The notes beneath the pieces were generated by a model that was not told the origin of the DNA, made no database searches, and saw only the letters and a program-made list of their open reading frames with translations. The position numbers and the translations under genes are program-made. A stretch of 64,000 nt of DNA from Novosphingobium sp. FKTRR1 (GTDB taxonomy: Bacteria; Pseudomonadota; Alphaproteobacteria; Sphingomonadales; Sphingomonadaceae): positions 124,001 through 188,000 of the forward strand of contig NZ_JAIZDA010000004.1 of NCBI RefSeq assembly GCF_020404405.1, read 5' to 3'. Positions 15,850 through 23,727 of this stretch are shown here, in pieces. Position 1 is the stretch's first letter; every line of letters starts with the position of its first letter.

Positions 15850-17115
15850 ATGAATCGTGCCGGTCTGAACAATCGCTATTCGCCTGCGGCGATCGTGCTG
15901 CACTGGTCGATCGCGGCCTTGCTTGCGTTCCAGCTTTCACTTGGCTGGCGGCTGGAAGATCTGCCCAAGGGGGCTGGACAGTTCGCCGCGTTCCAGTTGC
16001 ACAAGTCGGTGGGGATCACGATTCTGCTGTTGACGCTGATCCGCGTCGCGATCCGTCTGTTCGTGCGCCAACCCGTGCCCTTGCCCGCCCCGCCGCCATT
16101 GAAGGCGCTGGTCTCGGCGGTACATTTGGGTCTTTACGCGGTGATGTTGGGCGGGCCGCTGACCGGCTGGGCGCTGGTTTCGACGGCCAAGATTCGCTTG
16201 CACACGATGCTGTTCGGCACGGTGCCCTGGCCCGATTTGCCGGTTCCTGCGGCTTGGCATGAGCCGGCCGAAACGATCCATGGCCTGCTCGGCTGGTTGC
16301 TGGTGGGGCTGTTCGTGCTCCATGTGGCAGGCGCGCTTCGTCACCATCTGCTGCGCGACGACACGATCGGACGGATGATCCCGTTGCGCAGCCATCGCGC
16401 GTTGAGCGTTGCAGTCGTCGTGGCACTGGGCGGTGTGTTGCTGGCGATGTCGGCTGCCAAACTGATCACGTTCGGTGCAGCATCCGCTTCGCCGAGCGCT
16501 ACGCCATCTGCCGCACCTTCCGACGAGGTTCCCGAAGCGACGACCGTTGCGGCGGATGATGCCGTTGCCAGCAGCGCCCCGTCGGCTGATGCTTCTGCGG
16601 GCGCAGATGCGACCAAAGTCGCCGACTGGGCGGTTGCAAAGGGTGGTCGACTGGGCTTTGCCATCGTCTACACGGGCAGTCCGATCGAAGGCAGCTTCGC
16701 CAAGTGGGACGCCGCAATCCGGTTTTCTCCCGACGATCTGGCCGGCTCGTCGATCAAGGTCACGGTCGATCTTGCGTCGGTCGGCAGCGGAGATTCCCAG
16801 CGAGACGACATGCTGCGCAGCGACAGCTTCTTTGCTGTTGGTGCGCATCCGGTCGCGACGTTCGTTTCAAGTTCGATCCGCGAGGCTGGCAAAGGGCGGT
16901 ATCGGGCGCCAGGTACCCTGTCGCTCAACGGACGCAAGCAGCCGGTGACGCTGGATTTCACGCTTGATATTGCGGGCGATACCGCGCGGGCCAAGGGTTC
17001 GGCATCGTTGCGTCGTACAGCATTCGGTGTGGGCACGGCCGAATGGGCGGCGACCGACGAATTGAAGGACGATGTGCGCATCGCCTTTGCGCTGACGGCA
17101 CGGCGCAAGCCCTGA
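15850..17115 (+). CDS. Cytochrome b561-YceI fusion protein
   Basis: A 421-residue two-domain protein. Residues about 1-200 form a four-helix cytochrome b561 domain with haem-ligand histidines in IVLHWSIA, FQLHKSVG, ETIHGLLGW and FVLHVAGAL. A low-complexity Ala/Ser/Pro linker follows (about 205-255, many AS/PS repeats). The last 170 residues match YceI: WAVAKGGRLGFAIVYTG, GSFAKWDAAIRFSP, RDDMLRSDSFFAVGAHPVATFVSS and GTLSLNGRKQPVTLDF. YceI folds as a lipocalin-like barrel that binds isoprenoids, so the fusion probably links quinone-like ligand binding in the periplasm to electron transfer in the inner membrane. Start ATG 15850 follows GGGAG. The frame is open to 15820. Fusions like this are known in proteobacteria. 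Confidence 0.9.
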   Translation: MNRAGLNNRYSPAAIVLHWSIAALLAFQLSLGWRLEDLPKGAGQFAAFQLHKSVGITILLLTLIRVAIRLFVRQPVPLPAPPPLKALVSAVHLGLYAVMLGGPLTGWALVSTAKIRLHTMLFGTVPWPDLPVPAAWHEPAETIHGLLGWLLVGLFVLHVAGALRHHLLRDDTIGRMIPLRSHRALSVAVVVALGGVLLAMSAAKLITFGAASASPSATPSAAPSDEVPEATTVAADDAVASSAPSADASAGADATKVADWAVAKGGRLGFAIVYTGSPIEGSFAKWDAAIRFSPDDLAGSSIKVTVDLASVGSGDSQRDDMLRSDSFFAVGAHPVATFVSSSIREAGKGRYRAPGTLSLNGRKQPVTLDFTLDIAGDTARAKGSASLRRTAFGVGTAEWAATDELKDDVRIAFALTARRKP

Positions 17116-17165
17116 AACTGCCCCAACCGGGGCGGGCATTCGAAGCCAAGGCGAAAGGGCAGTTG

Positions 17166-18077
17166 TCAGCCAGCAGCGCCAGCCGGTCTGCCCTTTTCCG
17201 CCATGTACTCGATCGCCGAGAAAAAGAAGGCGGTATAAGCCTTTGCCCAGTTGCTGATCGCGTCGCTGTCGGTCTGTAGACCGGCGCCGGTCAATCGCAC
17301 GTGGCCAAGGATGCCCTCTAGCCAGAACTGCGCTGCCGTATCGACATCCACGATGCGCAGCGCATTGCGCTCGGCGCTTTCGCGCAGCGATTTCTTGATT
17401 GATTCGAGAAAGAAGCGATAGACTTGCGAGCGGAAATCCAAGCCCTGACCGGGCGACCCTGTTGTCCCGTCCAGGCGCTCCTGATCAAGCCAGTCGATCA
17501 ACCGATCGAGCAGCAGACCGTCGGGGGTGCCGATAGTCTTGAGCACTTCGGTCGCACGACGGGCAAAAGCCTCAACTGGCGGAAGATCAAGCGCCTGCGC
17601 TTCGATGAATCCGTTTTGCTCGGAAACGCGTCGTTTCAGCAGCGCGGTCATCAGATCGTGCTTGTTGGCAAAGCGCGAATAGATCGTGGCTTTGCCGATC
17701 CGGGCATGGCGCGCTACGCGATCAAAGGTGAAGCTTTCAAAGCCGGTGGCCAGCAGCACATCCCAACTTGCGTCCAGAATGCGTCCAGATAGCTGCTCAG
17801 CGTCTGCCAGCGAAGGCCTGCCGCGCTTGATAACCGGATTGTTAGCTATGGCTTGAGGCGCGTCTGCACGAGCCTCGCAAGGCTCAGTGTCACAACGTCG
17901 ATCGTCACAAGCCCCAGTTCCATCCGCGCTAACGGTCGCCGCGCTGATCTCGCCAGAAGTTTCATTACCCAAGCGAGTCTCAGAACCGGAAGGATCATCA
18001 ACGCTTGGGCAATCTTCAACGTTTGGGGAAGGGTCAATGCTTGAGGGGTTGCGGTCCGGTCCGCACGGCGCGGACAT
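17166..18077 (-). CDS. TetR/AcrR-family repressor of the efflux operon
   Basis: A 303-residue regulator. The DNA-binding part is at about residues 90-145: KRGRPSLADAEQLSGRILDASWDVLLATGFESFTFDRVARHARIGKATIYSRFANKHDL. The rest is a helical ligand-binding domain. The first 85 residues (MSAPCGPDRNPSSID onward) are polar, acidic and low in complexity, which is unusual for TetR proteins of around 200 residues. No in-frame ATG lies between 18077 and the helix-turn-helix, so either the extension is real or translation begins at a rarer codon. The gene lies 217 bases behind the outer-membrane factor gene on the same strand, so it is the natural regulator of the emrA-emrB-outer membrane operon. Confidence 0.88.
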   Translation of the reverse strand: MSAPCGPDRNPSSIDPSPNVEDCPSVDDPSGSETRLGNETSGEISAATVSADGTGACDDRRCDTEPCEARADAPQAIANNPVIKRGRPSLADAEQLSGRILDASWDVLLATGFESFTFDRVARHARIGKATIYSRFANKHDLMTALLKRRVSEQNGFIEAQALDLPPVEAFARRATEVLKTIGTPDGLLLDRLIDWLDQERLDGTTGSPGQGLDFRSQVYRFFLESIKKSLRESAERNALRIVDVDTAAQFWLEGILGHVRLTGAGLQTDSDAISNWAKAYTAFFFSAIEYMAEKGRPAGAAG

Positions 18078-18283
18078 TATCCTGTCGCTGATCGATAGCC
18101 GCTGGCATGTCGTGCGAGCAGCGATACGTGGGGCAGCTCATCGTCAGGCCTTCCGTGTAAGCCTGCACGAATCGCCTTCCGAAAGAAGAGATCCAGTCCA
18201 TCCGTCCCAATTCCTTGCCTTTGTGGCTTTATGAAACGGATGTTCGACTCAAAAACCGATTTGGTCAAGTCGGTATAAATTGG

Positions 18284-18292
18284 ACGAATTCG
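18284..18292. promoter_or_regulatory. ACGAATTCG core motif upstream of the TetR gene
   Basis: ACGAATTCG, containing the palindrome CGAATTCG, lies directly behind the stop of the outer-membrane factor gene, about 210 bases upstream of the TetR start, in an AT-rich patch suited to a promoter. The same nine bases occur in the promoter of the efflux operon at 22551-22559, so this may be a second site for the same repressor. Confidence 0.4.
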
Positions 18293-18294
18293 GT

Positions 18295-19773
18295 TCATTT
18301 CCGCAGTTGCCCCTCCGGAGCGGCGGGGGTTTCCCACCCCAATCCAAGTGCCTTCTCGACGGCGATAAAGGCATTGGTGAAATCGGTCTGCGCAGAAACC
18401 ACGGCAAGGCTGGCCTGAATCTGCTGGCGCTCGGCGGCCAGTGAGTCGGAACGGCCGATTGTGCCGCCCTGCGCGCGCGCCTGTTGCAAGGTTGCGCTTC
18501 GCGCAGCGGCATTCTGACTGTCAAGCGCGCGGGCATAAGCAATGCGCATTCCGCCAAAGCGGGAAAGCGAGCCTTCGGCGTCCTGCAGTGCGCCCAGCAC
18601 CACCTTGCGGTATTGCGCTTCGGCTTCGGCATAAGCGCCGCGGGCGTTGCGCACTTGCGCGGCCGAACGTCCTGCATCGAACAGGTTCCATTTGAGCTGG
18701 GGCAGGGCCAGGCCGATGATGCTTGCGGGGTCGAATATGTCACCGAGCGACGATCCGCCGATGCCAAGGAAACCGGTGAAGGTCAGCTTGGGAAAACGGT
18801 CGGCCATCTTTGCCCCGATATCGGCATTGGCGGCAGCAAGGCTGCGTTCGGCGCGGCGGATGTCCGGACGCTGGCGCAGCACCGAGGCCGGATCGCCGAT
18901 AGCTACTTGCGCAGGCGGCAGCGGCACCGGGGCAGGGCTGGCCAAAAGGCTGTCGAGCGCGCCGGGCTCCTTGCCGGTCAGGACCGCCAACTGGTCGGTA
19001 AGTACCTGTGCTTCAGCCTTTGCCTTGGCCTGATCGGCTGCGGTCTGGGCTTGTTGCGCACGGACCTGATCGAGTGGCTGTTCGGGCGCGGTGCCTGCAT
19101 TGAAACGCTGTTCGGCCAGCGTCGCTAGCTGCGTATCGATGGCAGCTTGCCGGTCGAGCAGGGCTGACGAGCTTTGCCGGGCGCGCAAGGCGGCATACGT
19201 CCGTGCGATCTCCGCCGACAGGGCCACGCGGGCGTCGGCAAGCCCGGCGTCCGCCGCTTCGGCACGAGCCGATGCTGCCTCGACCTTTCGACGGGTTCCG
19301 CCAAACAGGTCGGCTTCCCACGAAGCGTCAAGCGCAGGACTGTAGATGTTGGTTTCGGTGCGGCCACCGTCGCTGCCGCCCAGCAGGTTGGCGGGCAAGT
19401 TGATATACGGCGCCACGCCCGAGACGTTGAACGTGGGCACCAGCGCGGTCTTTTGCGCGGCCAGTCCGGCGCGTGCCTGGGTGATGCGGGCGCTGGCGAT
19501 GGCGATGTCCGGCGATGAGGCGAGCGCATCGTCGATCAACCCGGAAAGCACTGGATCGGCAAGGCTTTCCCACCAGCGCGGCGCGGGTGCCACAGGTGAC
19601 GTGGTCTGCGCATCGGCGCGCAGGAACCCGCCGCGCGCGGCTGCCGCAGGGGCGCTGACCGGAGCACCGCGATAATCCGGACCGACGGTCATGCAGCCGC
19701 CCAGCATCAGCGCGGGCAACAGCGCGGCCACGAGTGCGGCACGACGGGGGCGGGGAAGGTTGGTATCGGTCAT
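18295..19773 (-). CDS. Outer-membrane efflux lipoprotein (NodT/OprM type)
   Basis: A 492-residue outer-membrane factor. Its N-terminus ends in the lipobox LMLGGC, so it is processed as a lipoprotein, followed by MTVGPDYRGAPV, the usual start of mature OprM/NodT proteins. Two repeats of the OEP domain follow (about 85-280 and 300-480), with the typical long helices and FGGMRIAYARALDSQNAAARS near the end. It forms the trimeric exit duct for a tripartite pump. Its start codon shares one base with the stop of the upstream emrB-like gene (TGATG), which shows tight operon coupling. The drug range is unknown; related pumps handle hydrophobic toxins, phenolics and fusaric acid. Confidence 0.94.
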   Translation of the reverse strand: MTDTNLPRPRRAALVAALLPALMLGGCMTVGPDYRGAPVSAPAAAARGGFLRADAQTTSPVAPAPRWWESLADPVLSGLIDDALASSPDIAIASARITQARAGLAAQKTALVPTFNVSGVAPYINLPANLLGGSDGGRTETNIYSPALDASWEADLFGGTRRKVEAASARAEAADAGLADARVALSAEIARTYAALRARQSSSALLDRQAAIDTQLATLAEQRFNAGTAPEQPLDQVRAQQAQTAADQAKAKAEAQVLTDQLAVLTGKEPGALDSLLASPAPVPLPPAQVAIGDPASVLRQRPDIRRAERSLAAANADIGAKMADRFPKLTFTGFLGIGGSSLGDIFDPASIIGLALPQLKWNLFDAGRSAAQVRNARGAYAEAEAQYRKVVLGALQDAEGSLSRFGGMRIAYARALDSQNAAARSATLQQARAQGGTIGRSDSLAAERQQIQASLAVVSAQTDFTNAFIAVEKALGLGWETPAAPEGQLRK

Positions 19774-21380
19774 CAGTGCATCGCCATCTGGTGGTGGCCC
19801 TTGGGCAGCGGGCGGAGGAGCAGGACAAGCGGGACGACCAGCAGGATCGCCACGAACAGGGCATTGAATTCATCGCTGAAGGCCAGCACCAGTGCGTCGC
19901 GCGTCACCGACATGTCGATCGAATGGAGCGCGGCACCCAGACCTTCGGGCCCGCCGCCATACGTCTGGGTCTGGCTTGAGACCCAGTTCTGGATGGCCGG
20001 ATCGTTGGCCGGCAAGCCTTCGTGGAGCGTCCAGCGGTGGAAATCGAGCCGCCGTTCTTGCAGCGTGGCCAGCAGTGCCAGCGAGATCGAGCCACCGAGG
20101 TTGCGGGCGGCGTTGAACAGCCCGGACGCTTGCCCGGCATCTTCGGCTGCAACGCTGGCGATCGCCGCCTGGTTGAGGAACAGCATCGAAAGCGCCTGAC
20201 CAAGGCCACGCAGCAACTGCGACACCACGAAGTCGGAACCGTCCGAGTTGGCGGTCAGTCCGGTGTCGAGCCAGCACGATGTCGCCATCACGAGCATCCC
20301 GGTCGCGACCACCGCGCGCAAGTCGAAGCGGGTGACCAGCAGCGGGAACAGCGGCATCATCATCATCGCCGGGATGCCCGACAGGAAAACGATCTGGCCG
20401 GATTGGAGTGCGTTGTAACCGGCGATCCCTGCAAGGAACTGCGGGATGACGTAAGACGTGCCATAAAGCACCGCGCCCACCAGCAAGCCGAGCACGAACA
20501 CCGCCGCGAAGGCACGATTGCGGAGCAGTGCCAGTTTGACCACCGGTTGTCTGGCGAGGAACTGCCCGGCGGTGATCAGCGCAAAGCCAAGCGCGGTAAC
20601 GATCGACAGTTGCCAGATCAGGCTCGATTCAAACCACTGTTCGCGGTTGCCCTCTTCCAGCACGATCGTCAGCCCGCCAAGCCCCAGCGCAAGGCCAAGG
20701 ATGCCCAGCCAGTCGGCGTGGATCAGCTCGTCAAGATGCATGGCGGTGGACTTCAGGCCCACGAGCAGGAACGTGACGAGGATCGCGCAGATCGGGATAT
20801 TGATGAAGAACGCGTAGTGCCAGCTGAAGTTTTCGGTCAGCCAGCCGCCAGCCAAAGGCCCCAGCACTGGCCCAAGGATCAGCGTCGAGCCGAACAGCGC
20901 GGTGCCCATCGGTTGCTGGTGACGCGGCAGGCGCGTGGCGATGATGGTCATGCCGGTCGGGATCATCGCCCCGCCGGTGAAGCCTTGGCCGACGCGACCG
21001 GCGATCATCATCGGCAGCGAGTTCGACAGGCCGCAGATGATCGAGAAGCCGGTGAACAGGGCTGCTGCAATCAGCAGGAACCGGCGCAGGCCAAACACCC
21101 GTTCAAGCCACGACGTCAGCGGGATGACGATGATCTCGGCGACAAGATAGCTTGTGGCGATCCACGTGCCTTCTGAAGAGGACGCGCCGATCTCGCCCTG
21201 AATGGTCGGGAGCGCCGAGTTGACGATCGAGATGTCGAGCGTTGCCATCAACGCGCCGATGGCTCCGGCGATCACAGCCAGCCAGGCCGACAGGTCGGCA
21301 TTGCCCGAGGCACGTGGCGCAGCCGGGCCGGTTGCCGGGACAGGCGGTTCTGCCGAGCCGGAGAGCGTGGCCGCGCTCAT
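19773..21380 (-). CDS. emrB: EmrB-type MFS drug exporter (DHA2 family)
   Basis: A 535-residue, 14-helix major facilitator transporter of the DHA2 family. Diagnostic parts are ATLDISIVNSALPTIQGEIGAS near residue 45 (motif D1), the GRVGQGFTGGAMIPTGM region near residue 128 (motif B/C), and ENFSWHYAFFINIPICAIL near residue 185. It is a proton-driven antiporter in the inner membrane that, with the EmrA-like adaptor and the outer-membrane factor, exports compounds directly out of the cell. The gene overlaps its upstream partner by 4 bases and its downstream partner by 1 base. A role in resistance to plant phenolics would fit the rest of the window, but is not shown. Confidence 0.95.
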   Translation of the reverse strand: MSAATLSGSAEPPVPATGPAAPRASGNADLSAWLAVIAGAIGALMATLDISIVNSALPTIQGEIGASSSEGTWIATSYLVAEIIVIPLTSWLERVFGLRRFLLIAAALFTGFSIICGLSNSLPMMIAGRVGQGFTGGAMIPTGMTIIATRLPRHQQPMGTALFGSTLILGPVLGPLAGGWLTENFSWHYAFFINIPICAILVTFLLVGLKSTAMHLDELIHADWLGILGLALGLGGLTIVLEEGNREQWFESSLIWQLSIVTALGFALITAGQFLARQPVVKLALLRNRAFAAVFVLGLLVGAVLYGTSYVIPQFLAGIAGYNALQSGQIVFLSGIPAMMMMPLFPLLVTRFDLRAVVATGMLVMATSCWLDTGLTANSDGSDFVVSQLLRGLGQALSMLFLNQAAIASVAAEDAGQASGLFNAARNLGGSISLALLATLQERRLDFHRWTLHEGLPANDPAIQNWVSSQTQTYGGGPEGLGAALHSIDMSVTRDALVLAFSDEFNALFVAILLVVPLVLLLRPLPKGHHQMAMH

Positions 21381-22531
21381 CGTGCGGCGCCTGCTTTTTC
21401 CTGTTCGTTGCGGATGGCCTTGATCGCGCCGCTGGCCGACGAGGTGTCGACATTCACATGAACCGACAAGCCCGGTACCAGCACGCGTCGCGATTCCGGC
21501 CCGGCGTCAAGCTTGATCCGCACAGGCACGCGCTGCACGATCTTGGTGAAGTTGCCGGTGGCGTTTTGCGGCGGGATCAGCGAGAAGTTGGCGCCGGTGC
21601 CCGGTGTGATGCTGTCGACCTTGCCATGGAAATCCACGCCCGGCAGGGCATCGACCTCGATCGTCACCGGTTGACCCGGGCGCATCAGGCCGATCTGGGT
21701 TTCCTTGAAGTTGGCTTCGATATAGATCGACTGGGTCGGCACGATTGTCAGCAGGCGCTGGCCGGGCTGGACGAATTGACCCAGACGCACTGCCGACGAC
21801 CCGACCTTGCCGGCGATCGGCGCGATCAGGCGGGTGGTGTTCAGATCATTGCGCGCGGCATTGGCTTGGGCGGCAGCGGCTTCGATCTGTGCCGTCGATT
21901 GACCGACTTGCGCTTTGGTCGCGGTGACTTTGCTGCGTGCGGCGGCAAGCGCTGCGCTTTGTGCGCGAACCTGCTCGGCGGCCTTGTCGCGGTTGCTGGT
22001 CAACTGGTCGAGCGTCTGCTTCGGTTCGGCGCCGCTCGCTACCAGCGGGCGATAGCGCGCGACTTCACCGTTGAGGTAGGCAAGTTCGCGCTGGGCCGAT
22101 GCCAATGCCGCTGCGGCCTGACCGACGGCGGCCTCGGTTTCGCCGATGCTGGCTTGCGCAACCGCTTGCCCGGCGCGGGCGACATCGACCTGCGCGGTAG
22201 CCTGAGCCAGCCGGGTGCTGTAGTCGGTCGGATCGATCTGCACCAACGGGGTGCCAACCTGCACGTCCTGGTTGTCCACCACGCTGATCGAGCGGACATA
22301 GCCACCCAGCTTGGACGATACGGCGATGGCGTCGGCCTTGACATAGGCGTCTTCGGTCGACTGCACGTATTTCCCGTGGGTTTCGTAGCCATACCAAGCG
22401 TAGGCGCCATAGGCAGCGCCCGCGATCAAAGCCACGATCACCGCAGCGCGGACGACTTGACGCTTCGTTCCCGAAGCAGGCTGCTCAATCGGATTCGACT
22501 CGAGGGCGGGCGATTGCGGGGCGTCGGACAT
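21377..22531 (-). CDS. emrA: EmrA-type membrane fusion protein (HlyD family)
   Basis: A 384-residue periplasmic adaptor anchored by one N-terminal helix (VVRAAVIVALIAGAAYGAYAWYG, about 29-51). The lipoyl half-motifs are STEDAYVKADAIAVSSKLGGYV and NQDVQVGTPLVQIDPTDYS. A long coiled-coil hairpin rich in Ala and Gln covers about 110-220, and the second half returns with RLIAPIAGKVGSSAVRLGQFVQPGQRLLTIVP and the beta-barrel. It bridges the EmrB-type exporter and the outer-membrane duct. It is the first gene of the operon, and a 12-bp palindrome AACGAATTCGTT lies 19 bases before the start, a likely binding site for the operon's own TetR protein. Confidence 0.95.
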   Translation of the reverse strand: MSDAPQSPALESNPIEQPASGTKRQVVRAAVIVALIAGAAYGAYAWYGYETHGKYVQSTEDAYVKADAIAVSSKLGGYVRSISVVDNQDVQVGTPLVQIDPTDYSTRLAQATAQVDVARAGQAVAQASIGETEAAVGQAAAALASAQRELAYLNGEVARYRPLVASGAEPKQTLDQLTSNRDKAAEQVRAQSAALAAARSKVTATKAQVGQSTAQIEAAAAQANAARNDLNTTRLIAPIAGKVGSSAVRLGQFVQPGQRLLTIVPTQSIYIEANFKETQIGLMRPGQPVTIEVDALPGVDFHGKVDSITPGTGANFSLIPPQNATGNFTKIVQRVPVRIKLDAGPESRRVLVPGLSVHVNVDTSSASGAIKAIRNEQEKAGAAR

Positions 22532-22549
22532 GGGATTTCCTGATAATGG

Positions 22550-22561
22550 AACGAATTCGTT
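22550..22561. promoter_or_regulatory. 12-bp palindrome in the efflux-operon promoter, probable TetR operator
   Basis: AACGAATTCGTT is perfectly symmetric and starts 19 bases upstream of the emrA-like start. Flanking bases keep partial symmetry (G/A before, T/C after). It shares ACGAATTCG with a site near the TetR gene at 18284-18292. Position and symmetry are what one expects for repressor binding. Confidence 0.55.
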
Positions 22562-22625
22562 TCGTTTGTGTCGCGCAGATGGTTCACCATGAAGCAGGTT
22601 TCAAGTGCAACATTCGGGCATCGGG

Positions 22626-22640
22626 TTGCACATATTGCAA
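22626..22640. promoter_or_regulatory. TTGCA-N5-TGCAA inverted repeat
   Basis: TTGCA-CATAT-TGCAA, perfect 5-base arms, lies midway between the efflux operon and ahpC. The same arms and spacing occur upstream of ppk (within 11552-11568). The cognate protein is unknown. Confidence 0.4.
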
Positions 22641-22911
22641 TCGTTATTCGCTGCACTGCGCAATGCCTGCAAAATGCCCTTGAAATGCCGTAGTTCCCGA
22701 CCATTTCGAGATTACGAATACGAATGCCGGTAATTGCCCACAATCGGCCTGAGCCACGGTCGATGTGGCCACTTATCGAGTTTATCAATCATTGACGCCG
22801 GAATTGATCGTTGGAAATCCCAACTGACAGCGCCTACCTCCGCTGCGTCAGGAACGCTCCTGGCCCGATTTTCTATGCATCCGTTCAACAACCGCAAGGA
22901 TACCTGAAATC

Positions 22912-23475
22912 ATGTCGATCGTCGGAACAGCCATCAAGCCGTTCAACGCCACTGCCTATTATCAGGGCAAGTTCGTCGATGTCAGCGAAGCGGACGTCGC
23001 GGGCAAGTGGGGCGTGTTCTTCTTCTACCCCGCCGACTTCACGTTCGTGTGCCCGACCGAACTGGAAGACCTTGCCGACAAGTACGAGGAGCTGCAGGGC
23101 CTCGGCGTTGAAGTCTACTCGGTCTCGACCGACACGCACTTCAGCCACAAGGCGTGGCACGACAGCTCGCCGGCGATCGGCAAGATCAACTATTACATGC
23201 TGGGCGACCAGAACCACACGATCTCGAACAACTTCGGCATCCTGCGCGAAGGCGTCGGCCTGGCTGACCGTGGCACCTTCGTGGTCGATCCTGATGGTAC
23301 CATCCAGCTCGTCGAAATCACGCCCGAAGGCGTGGGCCGCAACGCCGAGGAACTGGTCCGCAAGATCAAGGCTGCCAAGTACTGGCGCGAACACCCCGGT
23401 CAGGTTTGCCCGGCCAAGTGGGAAGAAGGCGAAGCCACTTTGGCGCCGTCGATCGACCTCGTCGGCAAGATCTGA
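22912..23475 (+). CDS. ahpC: Alkyl hydroperoxide reductase subunit C (peroxiredoxin)
   Basis: A 187-residue typical 2-Cys peroxiredoxin that reduces hydrogen peroxide and organic hydroperoxides. The peroxidatic cysteine is C47 in DFTFVCPTE and the resolving cysteine is C166 in GQVCPAKW. The length and both positions equal those of the standard enzyme. The start ATG follows AAGGA with a spacer of 11 bases. It works with AhpF, encoded 252 bases downstream, which regenerates it with NADH. No oxyR gene is adjacent, and I found no clear OxyR box upstream, so its stress control is not readable from this window. Confidence 0.97.
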   Translation: MSIVGTAIKPFNATAYYQGKFVDVSEADVAGKWGVFFFYPADFTFVCPTELEDLADKYEELQGLGVEVYSVSTDTHFSHKAWHDSSPAIGKINYYMLGDQNHTISNNFGILREGVGLADRGTFVVDPDGTIQLVEITPEGVGRNAEELVRKIKAAKYWREHPGQVCPAKWEEGEATLAPSIDLVGKI

Positions 23476-23500
23476 TTTGTACTGAATACCCGCTTGCGCG

Positions 23501-23523
23501 TCCGGCCATGCTTTCTGGCCGGA
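23501..23523. terminator. Hairpin downstream of ahpC
   Basis: An 8-base perfect stem TCCGGCCA / TGGCCGGA (23501-23508 with 23516-23523) has a 7-base loop. No T run follows, so it is more likely an mRNA-stabilising or attenuating hairpin than a simple terminator. Confidence 0.4.
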
Positions 23524-23576
23524 TGGGCAAGCCAGAATACCTTTTGACCATGCGGCGGGAGTGATCCTGCCGCACG

Positions 23577-23617
23577 CCGGGCGGCCTGAATCCCCCCTTG
23601 ATCCCCGGGCCGCCCGG
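23577..23617. terminator. GC-rich hairpin between ahpC and ahpF
   Basis: CCGGGCGGCC (23577-23586) pairs perfectly with GGCCGCCCGG (23608-23617) across a 21-base loop. CCATTTTCCC follows, a weak T tract. With the first hairpin it may limit readthrough from ahpC into ahpF, giving more AhpC than AhpF. Confidence 0.45.
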
Positions 23618-23727
23618 CCATTTTCCCTAACCCCGCTTTCCCGCACCTATCGTCAACTGTTCAATCCTGCGCCGGAAGATATACCTTCGGCCGCACGCGT
23701 CCCCTCATGCCTTGAAGAGGCCCGATC

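Larger units (their letters stand above)
22532..22911. other. 380-base divergent intergenic region between the efflux operon and ahpC
   Basis: No gene is supported here. It holds the promoters of the efflux operon (minus strand) and ahpC (plus strand). Two symmetric sites stand out: the palindrome at 22550-22561 next to emrA and TTGCA-N5-TGCAA at 22626-22640. I looked for an OxyR-type site before ahpC and found nothing convincing. Confidence 0.6.

Noticed and set aside
17116..17165. Terminator between the b561-YceI and TetR genes (GCCCC-AACC-GGGGC)
   Set aside because: A five-base stem without a T tract is too weak to call.
22712..22897. A 61-codon minus-strand frame in the gap before ahpC
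   Set aside because: No ribosome site, no family resemblance and composition like intergenic DNA.
22640..22911. OxyR binding site upstream of ahpC
   Set aside because: No ATAG-N7-CTAT pair with correct spacing could be found. Weak half-sites occur by chance in this AT-richer stretch.
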